From the NCBI GenBank assembly GCA_951813045.1, contig CATOTF010000002.1, positions 2,232,001 to 2,296,000 of the forward strand: a stretch of 64,000 nucleotides of DNA, in the 5' to 3' direction. A model generated the notes under the pieces. The model saw nothing but the letters and a program-made list of their open reading frames with translations. It was not told the origin of the DNA and did not search any database. The position numbers and the translations under genes are program-made. Origin of the DNA: an uncultured Rhizobiaceae bacterium. GTDB taxonomy: Bacteria > Pseudomonadota > Alphaproteobacteria > Rhizobiales > Rhizobiaceae. Shown here in pieces: positions 44,040-53,530 of this stretch (its first letter is position 1; the number at the start of each line of letters is the position of its first letter).

Positions 44040-44276
44040 ATGAGCTGCATTTTCATTCAGCTGCGCTGTAAACCGGGTACAACCTACAAGGTCGCCGACA
44101 CGCTTTACGAGCGGGAGATTATATCCCAGCTCTTCTCAACCAGCGGTGAATGGGACCTGTTGGCGCAGGTGTATCCACCAACAGACGCAGACGTCGGTAA
44201 GTGGGTGAACGACAATATACTAAATGTCGAAAATATAGAGCGTTCCTTAACGACAATGACGTTCAAGGCCTTCTAA
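44040..44276 (+). CDS. Stand-alone Lrp/AsnC ligand-binding (RAM) domain protein
   Basis: A 78-residue protein consisting only of the RAM/AsnC effector domain (FIQLRCKPGTTYKVADTLYERE, FSTSGEWDLLAQVYPP, VNDNILNVENIERSLTTMTF). There is no DNA-binding domain. Such proteins bind amino acids or other small ligands and may modulate full-length Lrp proteins. ATG 44040 begins directly after GAGAGGCCTAC. It stands alone downstream of the RraA-like gene. Confidence 0.8.
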   Translation: MSCIFIQLRCKPGTTYKVADTLYEREIISQLFSTSGEWDLLAQVYPPTDADVGKWVNDNILNVENIERSLTTMTFKAF

Positions 44277-44408
44277 CGCGAGCGCAGTATTGGTGACGCG
44301 ACTACGAAGATTGCCTGGCAGGCTACCAGATTAGGTGGATGCGGTGATTATTCGAATGCGCTCAATCGAGCCCTGTTCATTCATAATATATCCTGACGCG
44401 CGAGCTTG

Positions 44409-44651
44409 TCAGGTCAGTGCAATATTGCCACCAGCAAATAGGGCTGACGCGCAATAAACTTCAACCGGACCATTCCAGATTTTGCGTAACAACATGCGCA
44501 CGAAAGCTCTTGGTACCGAATGGCTGGTCATAACGACAAGGGTTTGATCGTAAACCTGCACATCAACTACGGCTAGCGTTAGAAACACTTCTTGATCAAT
44601 CAGGTGTTGAACCTCATCAATGCTATTTGTCTTAACTTCAGGAATCTGCAT
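44409..44651 (-). CDS. Small protein of unknown function (80 aa)
   Basis: An 80-residue frame with an ordinary amino-acid mix (EVQHLIDQEVFLTLAVVDVQVYDQTLVVMTSHSVPRAFVRMLL) and a predicted alpha/beta pattern. The upstream GAGAAAAATC is a weak ribosome site. It is the only sizeable frame in the interval between the RAM protein and the esterase, and no better frame overlaps it. I do not recognise a family. Confidence 0.45.
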   Translation of the reverse strand: MQIPEVKTNSIDEVQHLIDQEVFLTLAVVDVQVYDQTLVVMTSHSVPRAFVRMLLRKIWNGPVEVYCASALFAGGNIALT

Positions 44652-44806
44652 GATTTTTCTCGCGGTCGTCGATAAGAATGATCTCCCCTGCAGTATGATG
44701 AGTACATCACAAAAGATGTTTAAAAGTAACGGTTAAATTCGAATGTTCTCCCAATTGTTACCGGTATGTGTGTTTTCACACACTTCGGAATTCGGTATCC
44801 ACGCTT

Positions 44807-45706
44807 ATGAAAATTCCATCAATAGTCTCGTCGATGGCGGTAATTTGTGCTGCTTACACTCCCGCTAATGCCGCCACGGAGGTTTGTGGAGATTCACAAC
44901 CTTGCGAACTTAGTGGCGCTAACGGCGGCTCCTATTACATTTCAATGCCCAACAAGGGCGATGCTGTTGAAGAACTGCGTCCATTTGTATTTTTCCATGG
45001 TCACAATGGATCCGGCAAAGGGGTAATGCGGAACAAAAACTTGCTCCGGGCACTTCACAAAGCGGGTTTTGTCGTCATTTCGCCCGACGGGCCCCAATTC
45101 AACTTTCGCGGCCGTTCCGTGCGCGGTTGGGCGGCCCGACTTGAACAGGGCCCTCCACGCGGAGGTCGCGATGACGTGCGTTTTATCGAAAATGTTCTGC
45201 TGGACGTAAAAACCCGGCTGAAACTTGATATTGATAAAACAATCGTTTCCGGATTCTCCTCTGGTGGGTCAATGGCATGGCACTTTGCATGTTACTCGGA
45301 ATTCAGACTGGATGGTGTGGTATCCGTAGCCGGCGGGTTGCGACGGCCATTGCCAACAGGTGGTGCCAAACAACGTGATGGTTCCATCGCCAATAAATGC
45401 CCTGGCGGCCCTCGAAAACTGGTTCATATTCACGGATTCTCAGACCGGCAGGTTCCATTGGAAGGACGCGGTATCAGGGCCTGGCATCAGGGTGATGTAT
45501 TTGAAGGGCTGGCCGTAATGCGCAACACCAATCAATGTGGTTCCCGTCCGGACAAGGTGGAAACCAAAGGAGCTTATTGGTGCCGAACCTGGTCTGGATG
45601 CGGAACTGGCAAATACATTCAATTCTGCCTGCACCCCGGTGGGCACGGAATGCCAAAAGGCTGGCTCGGTCAAGGCCTCGGCTTTGTTAATGATACCGGG
45701 AATTAA
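44807..45706 (+). CDS. Secreted esterase of the PHB depolymerase / feruloyl esterase (LpqC) family
   Basis: A 299-residue precursor from ATG 44807. The signal peptide MKIPSIVSSMAVICAAYTPANA is cleaved near ANA-AT. FVFFHGHNGSGKGVM is the oxyanion-hole segment, the nucleophile Ser is in VSGFSSGGSMAWHFACY (G-x-S-x-G), and a late His occurs in LHPGGHGMPKGW. Several cysteine pairs (CGDSQPC, CRTWSGCGTGKYIQFC) suggest disulfides in the periplasm or outside the cell. Members cleave polyhydroxyalkanoate, feruloyl or acetyl-xylan esters; substrate not assignable. Confidence 0.83.
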   Translation: MKIPSIVSSMAVICAAYTPANAATEVCGDSQPCELSGANGGSYYISMPNKGDAVEELRPFVFFHGHNGSGKGVMRNKNLLRALHKAGFVVISPDGPQFNFRGRSVRGWAARLEQGPPRGGRDDVRFIENVLLDVKTRLKLDIDKTIVSGFSSGGSMAWHFACYSEFRLDGVVSVAGGLRRPLPTGGAKQRDGSIANKCPGGPRKLVHIHGFSDRQVPLEGRGIRAWHQGDVFEGLAVMRNTNQCGSRPDKVETKGAYWCRTWSGCGTGKYIQFCLHPGGHGMPKGWLGQGLGFVNDTGN

Positions 45707-45833
45707 TTGGACTATTCAATCGTTTAATGCGGGCAATTAAGGGAAAATGTGACGGTTTTTGTTGACCCTTATTCGGTGATGCGGCAGGGGAAGCCAAGTT
45801 TATTTATTGGTTGTAACCGGAGACGAATTACCG

Positions 45834-48008
45834 ATGACAATTTCACGCGTAGAAGCGAGCGGACTTCTGGTCGCCAAAGAATTATACGACTTCATCAACA
45901 ATGAAGCGATGCCCGGAACCGGTATTGAAATCGATGCATTCTGGTCTTCGTTCAGCCAGATTGTCAGTGAGTTAGCGCCCCGAAATCGTGCGTTATTGGA
46001 AAAGCGCGATAATTTGCAAAGGCAGATCAATGAATGGCACGTGGATAACAAGGGAAAGTTTTCTGATATCTCCGTCTACGAGAATTTCCTGCGCGATATC
46101 GGTTATATCGTTGGTGAAGGCCCCGCTTTTTCAATCGGGACAGAAAATATTGACGATGAAATCGCCAAGCTGGCAGGCCCGCAACTTGTGGTTCCAATCA
46201 CCAACGCCCGTTACGCCCTAAATGCGGCAAATGCCCGCTGGGGGTCACTCTACGACGCCCTTTACGGTACGGACGCAATATCTACAGAAGACGGCGCTAC
46301 AAAAGGTCCGGGGTTTAATAAAGTTCGCGGCGACAGGGTCGTGGCCTGGGCTCGGGCATTCCTTGACCGTTCCGTGCCACTCAAAAGCAGTTCGTGGGTG
46401 AATGTCACCGGATTTAGCGTCGAAGACGGTAAACTCGCCATATCGATGGAGGACGGTTCTACTAACAGCCTTGCCGACGACTCGCAATTTGCAGGCTACA
46501 AAGGTGTCGCAGCCGGGCTTGATAATATTCTTCTGAGAAATAATGGCCTGCATATTGATGTGGTGATTAATCGCCAAACACCGGTCGGGGAAACTGATCG
46601 AGCAGGGATTGCGGATCTGGTGATCGAATCTGCCCTCACGTCCATCTTGGATAATGAAGATTCCATCGCTGCAGTAGATGCCGAAGATAAAGTCGTCGCC
46701 TATCGCAATTGGCTTGGCCTCATGAAAGGCGATCTTGAAGAATCATTCGAGAAAGGCGGCGAGCGGATGACGCGCCGTCTCAACCCTGCCCGCGAATATC
46801 TGGACCCTCAGGGAAACGGGATTTCGCTCAAGGCTCAGGTTTTGATGCTCAACCGCAATGTCGGACACCTGATGACCAATTCAGCGATTTTGCTGGCCGA
46901 CGGCAGCGAGGTGCCGGAAGGCATAATGGATTGCATGATGAGCACTTTGTGCTCCCTCCACGATATTGGAGAAGGTGGGCGCCGGGCAAACTCGAAGCAC
47001 GGCTCCATGTACATTGTGAAGCCAAAAATGCATGGGCCGGAGGAAGTGGCTTTTGCTGTCGAACTGTCCGCACGTGTAGAACAGGCGCTTGGTCTTGCGG
47101 AAAATTCACTGAAAATGGGCATAATGGACGAGGAGCGCCGCACAACGGTAAACCTCAAAGAGTGCATTCGCGCCGCAAAAGAACGTGTTGTCTTTATTAA
47201 TACGGGTTTCCTGGACCGGACCGGCGATGAGATGTTCACATCGATGGAAGCGGGGCCGATGATCCGAAAAGGGGATATGAAGCAATCCTCCTGGATCGCG
47301 GCATACGAAGACTGGAATGTCGATATCGGCCTTGAATGCGGCCTGCAGGGTAAGGCCCAGATCGGCAAAGGCATGTGGGCCATGCCCGATTTGATGTCTG
47401 CCATGCTGGAACAAAAAATTGGTCACCCGCAAGCAGGCGCTAATACTGCCTGGGTACCAAGCCCGACAGCTGGCACCCTTCACGCAACACATTATCACCA
47501 AGTCAATGTAGCCGCCGTGCAGGATGAGAAAAAGAAACGCGAGCGGGCTAAACTCAGCGACATTCTTTCCATCCCGGTCGCATCTCGGCCAAACTGGGCT
47601 CCCGAAGATATTCAAAGCGAGTTAGACAACAACGCGCAGGGTATATTGGGTTATGTTGTTCGCTGGATTGATCAGGGCGTGGGCTGTTCAAAAGTGCCGG
47701 ATATCAACGATATCGGGTTGATGGAAGACCGTGCAACCCTGCGCATCTCAAGCCAGCTCATGGCAAACTGGCTGCATCACGGCGTGGTTGGTGAGGCACA
47801 GATTATGTCAACCATGAAAAAAATGGCAAAAGTGGTGGACGAACAAAATGTCGGCGACCCGCTGTATGAGCCCATGGACGGTAATTGGGAAACATCATTT
47901 GCCTTTAAAGCGGCCGTTGATCTGATACTGGAAGGCCGCCAACAACCAAGCGGCTACACCGAACCAATTCTCCACCGCCGCCGGATAGAGAAGAAAGCGG
48001 CTGCTTGA
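45834..48008 (+). CDS. glcB: Malate synthase G
   Basis: A 724-residue enzyme, the normal length for malate synthase G, starting at ATG 45834 after GGAGACG. It condenses glyoxylate with acetyl-CoA to give malate. Conserved blocks are [92 protein letters not shown] and [23 protein letters not shown], including the catalytic Arg and metal-binding Glu/Asp. It is monocistronic; glycolate oxidase and isocitrate lyase genes are not in the window. Confidence 0.97.
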   Translation: MTISRVEASGLLVAKELYDFINNEAMPGTGIEIDAFWSSFSQIVSELAPRNRALLEKRDNLQRQINEWHVDNKGKFSDISVYENFLRDIGYIVGEGPAFSIGTENIDDEIAKLAGPQLVVPITNARYALNAANARWGSLYDALYGTDAISTEDGATKGPGFNKVRGDRVVAWARAFLDRSVPLKSSSWVNVTGFSVEDGKLAISMEDGSTNSLADDSQFAGYKGVAAGLDNILLRNNGLHIDVVINRQTPVGETDRAGIADLVIESALTSILDNEDSIAAVDAEDKVVAYRNWLGLMKGDLEESFEKGGERMTRRLNPAREYLDPQGNGISLKAQVLMLNRNVGHLMTNSAILLADGSEVPEGIMDCMMSTLCSLHDIGEGGRRANSKHGSMYIVKPKMHGPEEVAFAVELSARVEQALGLAENSLKMGIMDEERRTTVNLKECIRAAKERVVFINTGFLDRTGDEMFTSMEAGPMIRKGDMKQSSWIAAYEDWNVDIGLECGLQGKAQIGKGMWAMPDLMSAMLEQKIGHPQAGANTAWVPSPTAGTLHATHYHQVNVAAVQDEKKKRERAKLSDILSIPVASRPNWAPEDIQSELDNNAQGILGYVVRWIDQGVGCSKVPDINDIGLMEDRATLRISSQLMANWLHHGVVGEAQIMSTMKKMAKVVDEQNVGDPLYEPMDGNWETSFAFKAAVDLILEGRQQPSGYTEPILHRRRIEKKAAA

Positions 48009-48345
48009 ATTTCTAAGCGCTGCTACAAGCTTAGTCAGGCATCGATGGCAACCTGAGCTGTACTGGTTTGCACTAGGATTGAGAGGACCGATAACGAGTG
48101 CAGGAGGCAGCTATGCGGACTAAGTACCATTTTCGTTTTGGTTTAGTGTCGAAGTTGCGACACACCTTTCAGCGTTAATTGACATCAATTGCCAGTACCC
48201 TCATTGGTACGGCCAAACTTGGCAAAGTTGATCCCTATACGGAGCATGTCGATAGCTCTTGATGGATCATATATACTGCAAAACCAAAACAGATTTGGTA
48301 AAGAGAATCGCCCATGCAAGTCTTTCACTACAATAGAATCCGCTC
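48009..48345. other. Intergenic region with a possible 21-residue ORF
   Basis: No established gene. A hairpin CTAAGC/GCTTAG follows the glcB stop without a T-run. ATG 48113, five bases after a perfect AGGAGG (48102-48107), opens a frame of only 21 codons (MRTKYHFRFGLVSKLRHTFQ...) ending TAA 48176-48178; it may be a short peptide or the start of a lost gene. Confidence 0.3.
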
Positions 48346-50268
48346 ATGGGATATCAGTTGATCCGAACTCGTATAGGCAGCACTTGCGATTCATTTTCCC
48401 GTTATGTGCCTTCCAACCTGTCGGGTGGCACTAAATATAGACCAGAGATCGATGGCCTGAGAGCCGTTGCGATCCTGTTAGTTGTATTGTTCCACGCTGG
48501 ATATTCTTGGATACCTGGTGGCTTTGTTGGCGTGGATGTATTCTTTGTCATTTCCGGCTACCTGATTAGTCGCTTAACGTTAGTGCAATTGCGGGCTGGC
48601 CACTTTTCATTCGGTAGCTTTTACGCAAGACGGGTACGGCGGCTCGCACCGGCTCTACTCACCACGATTGCGGGAACACTGTTGATCGCATTTGTGATTT
48701 TCTCTTTGGATGATTTTGTCCGGTTGGGCCTTGAAGCCACCGCTGCTTTGTTTGGGGTTTCCAATTTTTTCTTCGAAGGCAGAGGCGATTATTTCGACCA
48801 AGCTCCTCGAAATTTTGCTCTATTACACACTTGGTCGCTGGCCGTTGAAGAACAATACTATCTGGCCGCACCCTTCGTAGCCTATTGGCTCCATCGCATG
48901 TTTGGATTGTCTGGTGTGTGGGTGTTTTCTGTATTGGTTCTGATCCTCGCGCTCATCTCTGCCCAGATCATCCTGAATTACAATGCGGAAATTGCATTTT
49001 ACTGGCCCATTTTCAGGGCTTGGGAATTCATTCTCGGTGGCCTACTTTTGTGGATGCCATCCATGGAAAAAGCCCGCTTACGAACAACCAATGGGCTCAC
49101 TCTGCTAGGGCTAACTATGATTGCAATTGCGGCACTTTCGTTTGACAAAACGACTGGTATTCCGGGTTGGGCTGCATTGCTGCCTACACTTGGTGCCGCC
49201 GCAATTATTTGGGGCGCCCGATCAGACGGCATTGGATATTTGCTCTCCAACCCTTTGGCTATTCGACTGGGTCTGTTGTCCTATTCACTTTATCTGACCC
49301 ACTGGCCGGTTATGATATTCTTCGCATATCTGCGTCGGTCACCATATCTGTTGCCAGCTGATCGGCCCTTCGCTATCGCATTAGCTATTGCTCTCGCCAT
49401 CCTGCTATTTACCCTTGTCGAAAAACCGCTCAGGCGAAAAGACACCGGACAGCCCGCAATCCCTCAATGGCCCTTTGTCCGCAATTGCGGATTTGTGCTT
49501 GGTGGGTTAGCGATCCTGAGCACCATCATATTCTGGACTGGTGGATGGTCTTGGCGTCTTATTACTCCCTACAATGTGGCTCAGGAAGGGTATGGTGCCT
49601 GTAAGCGGCTTAATGAGTGTTCTGTAGGCGCGGACATTGCCCCAAGCGTCATTTTGGTCGGCGATTCCCACGCCAAGCACCTCGCCGCTGGATTTCACCA
49701 TTGGGGGGTGGTCGCCAAGAAGAATGTGATGATCCTGAGCTCACCTTCATGCCATGTGCTTTCCTTTGAGGAATCTTTTCCAGTGCAACTGGCAGGATGT
49801 AACAATTTTAACGATCATGTCGAACAGCGCATTGCCGAGTTTCCCGACCTTCCGCTTATGGTGGCCTTAAGGTGGCGCGGCCACGCCACAACGAAGGTGT
49901 TGATCGAAACCCTTGATTCCTATCTTGCTGTCCACTCTAACCGCAATATTACTGTTGTGGGTCAATTGCCTCAGGTTGGGGTCTGGCTAAGTAAGTGTGG
50001 CCAGGTTTCAACGTTTGTAATGTCCCGTGCCGCCTGCGAAAGCAGATTTAATTCCCCTTCCGCTACTGAACTCAACAAGTCGCTGTTTGGGGTTGTTGCG
50101 CGTCATTCGAACGCGACCTTTGTAAATCCTCTAGGCGTCCTTTGCCCAGCCGGTCATTGCAGTGCTGTGAGCGGTCTGGAACCAAATTTTATTGATGAGC
50201 ACCACCTGTCGGCCAATGCCGCCAATCAAATAGTAATTCAACAGATTGTTCCGCGCGCTGGGCTGTAG
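48346..50268 (+). CDS. OafA/YrhL-type acyltransferase fused to SGNH domain
   Basis: A 640-residue membrane protein. Residues 30-390 form the acyltransferase-3 domain: KYRPEIDGLRAVAILLVVLFHAG with the catalytic His, FFVISGYLISRL and RRVRRLAPALL, with about ten helices. From about 430 a periplasmic SGNH hydrolase-like domain follows, with VILVGDSHAKHL (nucleophile Ser) and FIDEHHLSANAANQI (Asp/His). Such fusions O-acetylate lipopolysaccharide or exopolysaccharide. The predicted N-terminus is about 25 residues longer than usual, so the true start may be further in. The IS1182-like copy 2 begins 192 bases downstream. Confidence 0.9.
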   Translation: MGYQLIRTRIGSTCDSFSRYVPSNLSGGTKYRPEIDGLRAVAILLVVLFHAGYSWIPGGFVGVDVFFVISGYLISRLTLVQLRAGHFSFGSFYARRVRRLAPALLTTIAGTLLIAFVIFSLDDFVRLGLEATAALFGVSNFFFEGRGDYFDQAPRNFALLHTWSLAVEEQYYLAAPFVAYWLHRMFGLSGVWVFSVLVLILALISAQIILNYNAEIAFYWPIFRAWEFILGGLLLWMPSMEKARLRTTNGLTLLGLTMIAIAALSFDKTTGIPGWAALLPTLGAAAIIWGARSDGIGYLLSNPLAIRLGLLSYSLYLTHWPVMIFFAYLRRSPYLLPADRPFAIALAIALAILLFTLVEKPLRRKDTGQPAIPQWPFVRNCGFVLGGLAILSTIIFWTGGWSWRLITPYNVAQEGYGACKRLNECSVGADIAPSVILVGDSHAKHLAAGFHHWGVVAKKNVMILSSPSCHVLSFEESFPVQLAGCNNFNDHVEQRIAEFPDLPLMVALRWRGHATTKVLIETLDSYLAVHSNRNITVVGQLPQVGVWLSKCGQVSTFVMSRAACESRFNSPSATELNKSLFGVVARHSNATFVNPLGVLCPAGHCSAVSGLEPNFIDEHHLSANAANQIVIQQIVPRAGL

Positions 50269-50460
50269 CACCAATAGCAATAAACCTCTTCCATCTCATC
50301 GGTACGGACTTCATTACGCCAATATCCATCCTTGGGATTCCAAGTCGATTACCCGCATTGTTTAACAGTAAAAAAAGAACCATTGTCTGCATAAGACCAA
50401 AACTTAGGAGTATAGCTCCCCCAAGTTGTCCTGGGAGCGACATAGTCAAATTCGTCACAG

Positions 50461-51986
50461 AGGGCTGATTTTGATGAAAAAGTCGGCCTTAAAGTAATCA
50501 CCATTGGCTGATTCAGTTTACCCATTGATTTGGGAGATTGATGCGATGCTGGGACCACGCCAGGAATTTCAATCGGCTTTGTTTTACGAGTTCAATCTCG
50601 AAGACCACGTGCCTGATGATCATCTATTGCGGTCAATTGACCGGTTTGTTGATCTTGGCGATATGCGGTCGCACCTGCGCCCATTTTACAGCGACATTGG
50701 CCGCCCTTCGGTTGATCCTGAACTGATGATCCGCATGTTGCTGGTCGGATACATCATGGGCATCCGATCTGAGCGACGGTTGTGCGATGAGGTCCATGTG
50801 AATCTTGCCTACAGATGGTTCTGCCGTCTTGATCTAGGCGACCCCGTGCCTGATCAATCGACCTTTTCCAAGAACCGCCATGGCCGGTTTCGAGAGAGCG
50901 ATCTGTTCTGGCAATTGTTTGAGAGCGTTGTTACTCGTTGCATTGCTGAAGGTTTAGTTGGTGGAGAGGTGTTTGCGACTGATGCCAGCATTATTCGGGC
51001 AGATGCCAACAAGCAGAAATCGACACCAAAGGAGGAATGGGACGCATCATCACTCGATCCAGCAACTGTGCCTCGGGCTGTGAAGGAATATCTAGAGGTG
51101 CTGGATGACGCAGCATTCGGTGCCGCCAGTGAGGTCGAACCTAAGTTCACTTCACGTTCTGACCCTGCTTCCCAATGGACCGGTGCGCTCAAGGGCCCAG
51201 CTTTCTTCGCTTACTCAGACAATTACCTGATCGACACAGATCACGCGATTATCGTGGATGTGGAAGCCAGCCGTTCAATTAGACAGGCCGAGGTTGGTTC
51301 TACACGCACCATGATCGTACGAACGCGGGAAACGTTTGACCTCTACCCCGAGATACTGGTCGCCGACACAGCTTATGGTTCCGCAGAAAACCTCAACTGG
51401 TTGGTCAACAAAGAAGGTATCCTGCCGCATATTCCAATCATCGATAAGTCGCGACGCAAGGACGGCACTTTTGAGAAAAGCGAGTTTGTCTACGACCACG
51501 AAAAGGACGCTTATATTTGTCCGATCGGATTACCGCTGCGTCCAACCCAACGGGCTTACCGGAATCGAAAATCTCCTGTAGCGGCGGACAATACGATCCG
51601 TTACCGCGCCAGCAAATATGATTGCCAGGAATGCCTGCTGAAGAAATATTGCTGCCCCAACCAACCCGTCCGCAATGTCGGCCGCCACATTTATGAAGGT
51701 GCTCGTGATTTGGCCCGCGAGCTCTCGCTGACCGACGCTTATGTCGATTCACAACGACGGCGAAAAAAGGTCGAAATGCTGTTTGCCCACCTCAAACGCA
51801 TCATGAAACTCGACCGACTGCGCCTGCGGGGACCAAACGGAGCCAAAGATGAATTCCTTCTCGCAGCAACAGCACAAAACCTCAGAAAACTAGCCAAGTT
51901 GATCCCGCAACCGGTGTGAAACCGGATCGGGAGACGCTCGATCAAACTCCAAAGCCGACTAAAACAAAGCCTTTTTCATCAAAATC
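50461..51986 (+). mobile_element. IS1182-like insertion sequence, copy 2
   Basis: Identical to 11141-12666 apart from one base seen at 50909, and in the same orientation. The left end reads AGGGCTGATTTTGATGAAAA. The right end complement reads AGAGCTGATTTTGATGAAAA, so the inverted repeat here is longer (21 bases with one mismatch) than in copy 1, where the outermost bases differ. The two copies are direct repeats 39,320 bases apart. Confidence 0.87.
50546..51919 (+). CDS. IS1182 family transposase (copy 2)
   Basis: A 457-residue transposase identical to that of copy 1 except for one residue: SDLFWQLF here, SDLFRQLF there (CGG to TGG). The change lies in the N-terminal part just before FESVVTRCIAEGLVGGEVFATDAS, next to the first catalytic Asp. 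It may or may not affect activity. The frame is otherwise intact with all conserved blocks. Confidence 0.9.
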   Translation: MLGPRQEFQSALFYEFNLEDHVPDDHLLRSIDRFVDLGDMRSHLRPFYSDIGRPSVDPELMIRMLLVGYIMGIRSERRLCDEVHVNLAYRWFCRLDLGDPVPDQSTFSKNRHGRFRESDLFWQLFESVVTRCIAEGLVGGEVFATDASIIRADANKQKSTPKEEWDASSLDPATVPRAVKEYLEVLDDAAFGAASEVEPKFTSRSDPASQWTGALKGPAFFAYSDNYLIDTDHAIIVDVEASRSIRQAEVGSTRTMIVRTRETFDLYPEILVADTAYGSAENLNWLVNKEGILPHIPIIDKSRRKDGTFEKSEFVYDHEKDAYICPIGLPLRPTQRAYRNRKSPVAADNTIRYRASKYDCQECLLKKYCCPNQPVRNVGRHIYEGARDLARELSLTDAYVDSQRRRKKVEMLFAHLKRIMKLDRLRLRGPNGAKDEFLLAATAQNLRKLAKLIPQPV

Positions 51987-52084
51987 AGCTCTGAACCGAC
52001 ATAGAATCCGAATGGGATGTCCGGTTTCATTTCGTAATTGAATTCGTGGAATGATTGTTAGATCGCTTCACGATTAGGAGGTGC

Positions 52085-52174
52085 TCCAACTAAAATTGGA
52101 CACCGCGCAAACGACAGATAATTTTGTTGCATCCGGCTTGAATTTGTCCAATCTGAGGTAAAGTTAGTTGGACA
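52085..52174. promoter_or_regulatory. Repeated TTGGACA half-sites upstream of the SHMT-like gene
   Basis: TCCAA/TTGGA (52085-52089, 52096-52100) form one inverted repeat. TGTCCAA (52145-52151) and TTGGACA (52168-52174) form a second, perfect 7-base one with a 16-base gap, ending 10 bases before the ATG. TTGGACA also occurs at 52096-52102. The pattern fits an operator for an unseen regulator, but could also derive from a mobile-element end. Confidence 0.45.
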
Positions 52175-52184
52175 CTGTTTTATC

Positions 52185-53504
52185 ATGCTGTTGAAACGAG
52201 ATTGGGTTCCTGCGCACTGCGAGGAACGCGTGCAGAAAATTGCAGACCGCACCTGTGGAGAATCTTCTACGCAGGTTGCCAATCAGATCGACGCCTTGAT
52301 CCGTCAAAACCGTCAGATCCACGAGCAGGACTGCTTTAACCTCAATCCTGCCACCAACGTTATGAATCCCGCGGCTGAAGCCGTTTTGGCCGCAGGCTTA
52401 GGTTCACGGCCTTCACTAGGCTATCCCGGCGACAAATACGAAATGGGCCTTGAGGCAATCGAGGAAATCGAGGTCATAACGGCGCAACTCTGCGCCGAGG
52501 TGTTCGACGCAAAATACGCCGAAATTCGAGTAGCGTCCGGCGCAATGGCCAATCTTTACGGCTTTATGGCGCTGTGTAAGCCCGATGATGCGATCATCGT
52601 ACCACCTGCATCCATAGGTGGTCATGTAACTCACCATGATGGTGGTTGTGCTGGCCTGTACGGATTAGAAATACATGAAGCGCCAACCAATGCTGATGGG
52701 TACACAGTGGATCTCGACGGTTTGGCTGAACTGACCAAGCATGTGAACCCGAAACTGATCACAATCGGCGGCAGCCTCAATCTGTTTCCGCACCCAGTTG
52801 CTGAAATTCGCACGATTGCGGATGAGTGTGGAGCAAAGGTGCTGTTTGACGCCGCTCACCAGTGTGGTGTGATCGCGGGAAAAGCGTGGCCGAACCCATT
52901 GGATCAGGGCGCGCATTTGATAACAATGAGCACCTATAAAAGCCTTGGGGGACCAGCGGGTGGGATAATCGTGACGAATGACGCGGCAATCGCAAAGAGA
53001 TTAGACCACATTGCGTTTCCCGGCATGACCGCAAACTTTGATGCGGGAAAATCTGCAGCACTAGCGCTGACCATGCTCGACTGGCGCGAGTATGGCCCGG
53101 CCTATGCAGAGCAGATGATTGCCCTGTCAAAAGCGCTCGCTGAGGAATTGCAAAAGCGCGACGTTCCCGTGTTTCAATGTGGTGAAGGCTATACTCATTC
53201 GCATCAATTTGCGGTGGAGGCTGCCAGATATGGCGGTGGTCAAACGGCATCAAAGCGTTTGCGACGAGCAGGGTTTCTCGCCTGCGGCATCGGGCTACCA
53301 ATTGATCCAGTTGACGGGGACTTGAACGGGTTACGCATCGGCACACCGGAACTGACCCGTTGCGGGGTCAAAGTAGAGCATGCAGAACGACTGGCCGACC
53401 TGATTGTTCGTGGACTAACCGGCAATGATCCTGACGACATCGCCCGGGAAGTGGCTCAATGGCGTAAGACCTTCGATAAATTGCACTTCGTCAGACAAGC
53501 CTGA
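52185..53504 (+). CDS. Serine hydroxymethyltransferase-like PLP enzyme
   Basis: A 439-residue fold-type I PLP protein related to serine hydroxymethyltransferase. NLNPATNVMNPAAEAVL, GYPGDKYEMGLEAIEEIE, VLFDAAHQCGVIAGKAWPNP and MSTYKSLGGPAGGIIV correspond to SHMT regions. K252 in TYKSLGGP would carry PLP. The canonical SHMT has TTTHKTLRGPRGG, so this is a divergent branch such as 2-methylserine hydroxymethyltransferase or a related aldolase. A tetrahydrofolate role is inferred from family. It stands next to IS1182 copy 2 and has no close operon partner; it would suit serine/glycine or C1 metabolism. Confidence 0.78.
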   Translation: MLLKRDWVPAHCEERVQKIADRTCGESSTQVANQIDALIRQNRQIHEQDCFNLNPATNVMNPAAEAVLAAGLGSRPSLGYPGDKYEMGLEAIEEIEVITAQLCAEVFDAKYAEIRVASGAMANLYGFMALCKPDDAIIVPPASIGGHVTHHDGGCAGLYGLEIHEAPTNADGYTVDLDGLAELTKHVNPKLITIGGSLNLFPHPVAEIRTIADECGAKVLFDAAHQCGVIAGKAWPNPLDQGAHLITMSTYKSLGGPAGGIIVTNDAAIAKRLDHIAFPGMTANFDAGKSAALALTMLDWREYGPAYAEQMIALSKALAEELQKRDVPVFQCGEGYTHSHQFAVEAARYGGGQTASKRLRRAGFLACGIGLPIDPVDGDLNGLRIGTPELTRCGVKVEHAERLADLIVRGLTGNDPDDIAREVAQWRKTFDKLHFVRQA

Positions 53505-53530
53505 GATTTACTGAATGCAACTTATCAGTA

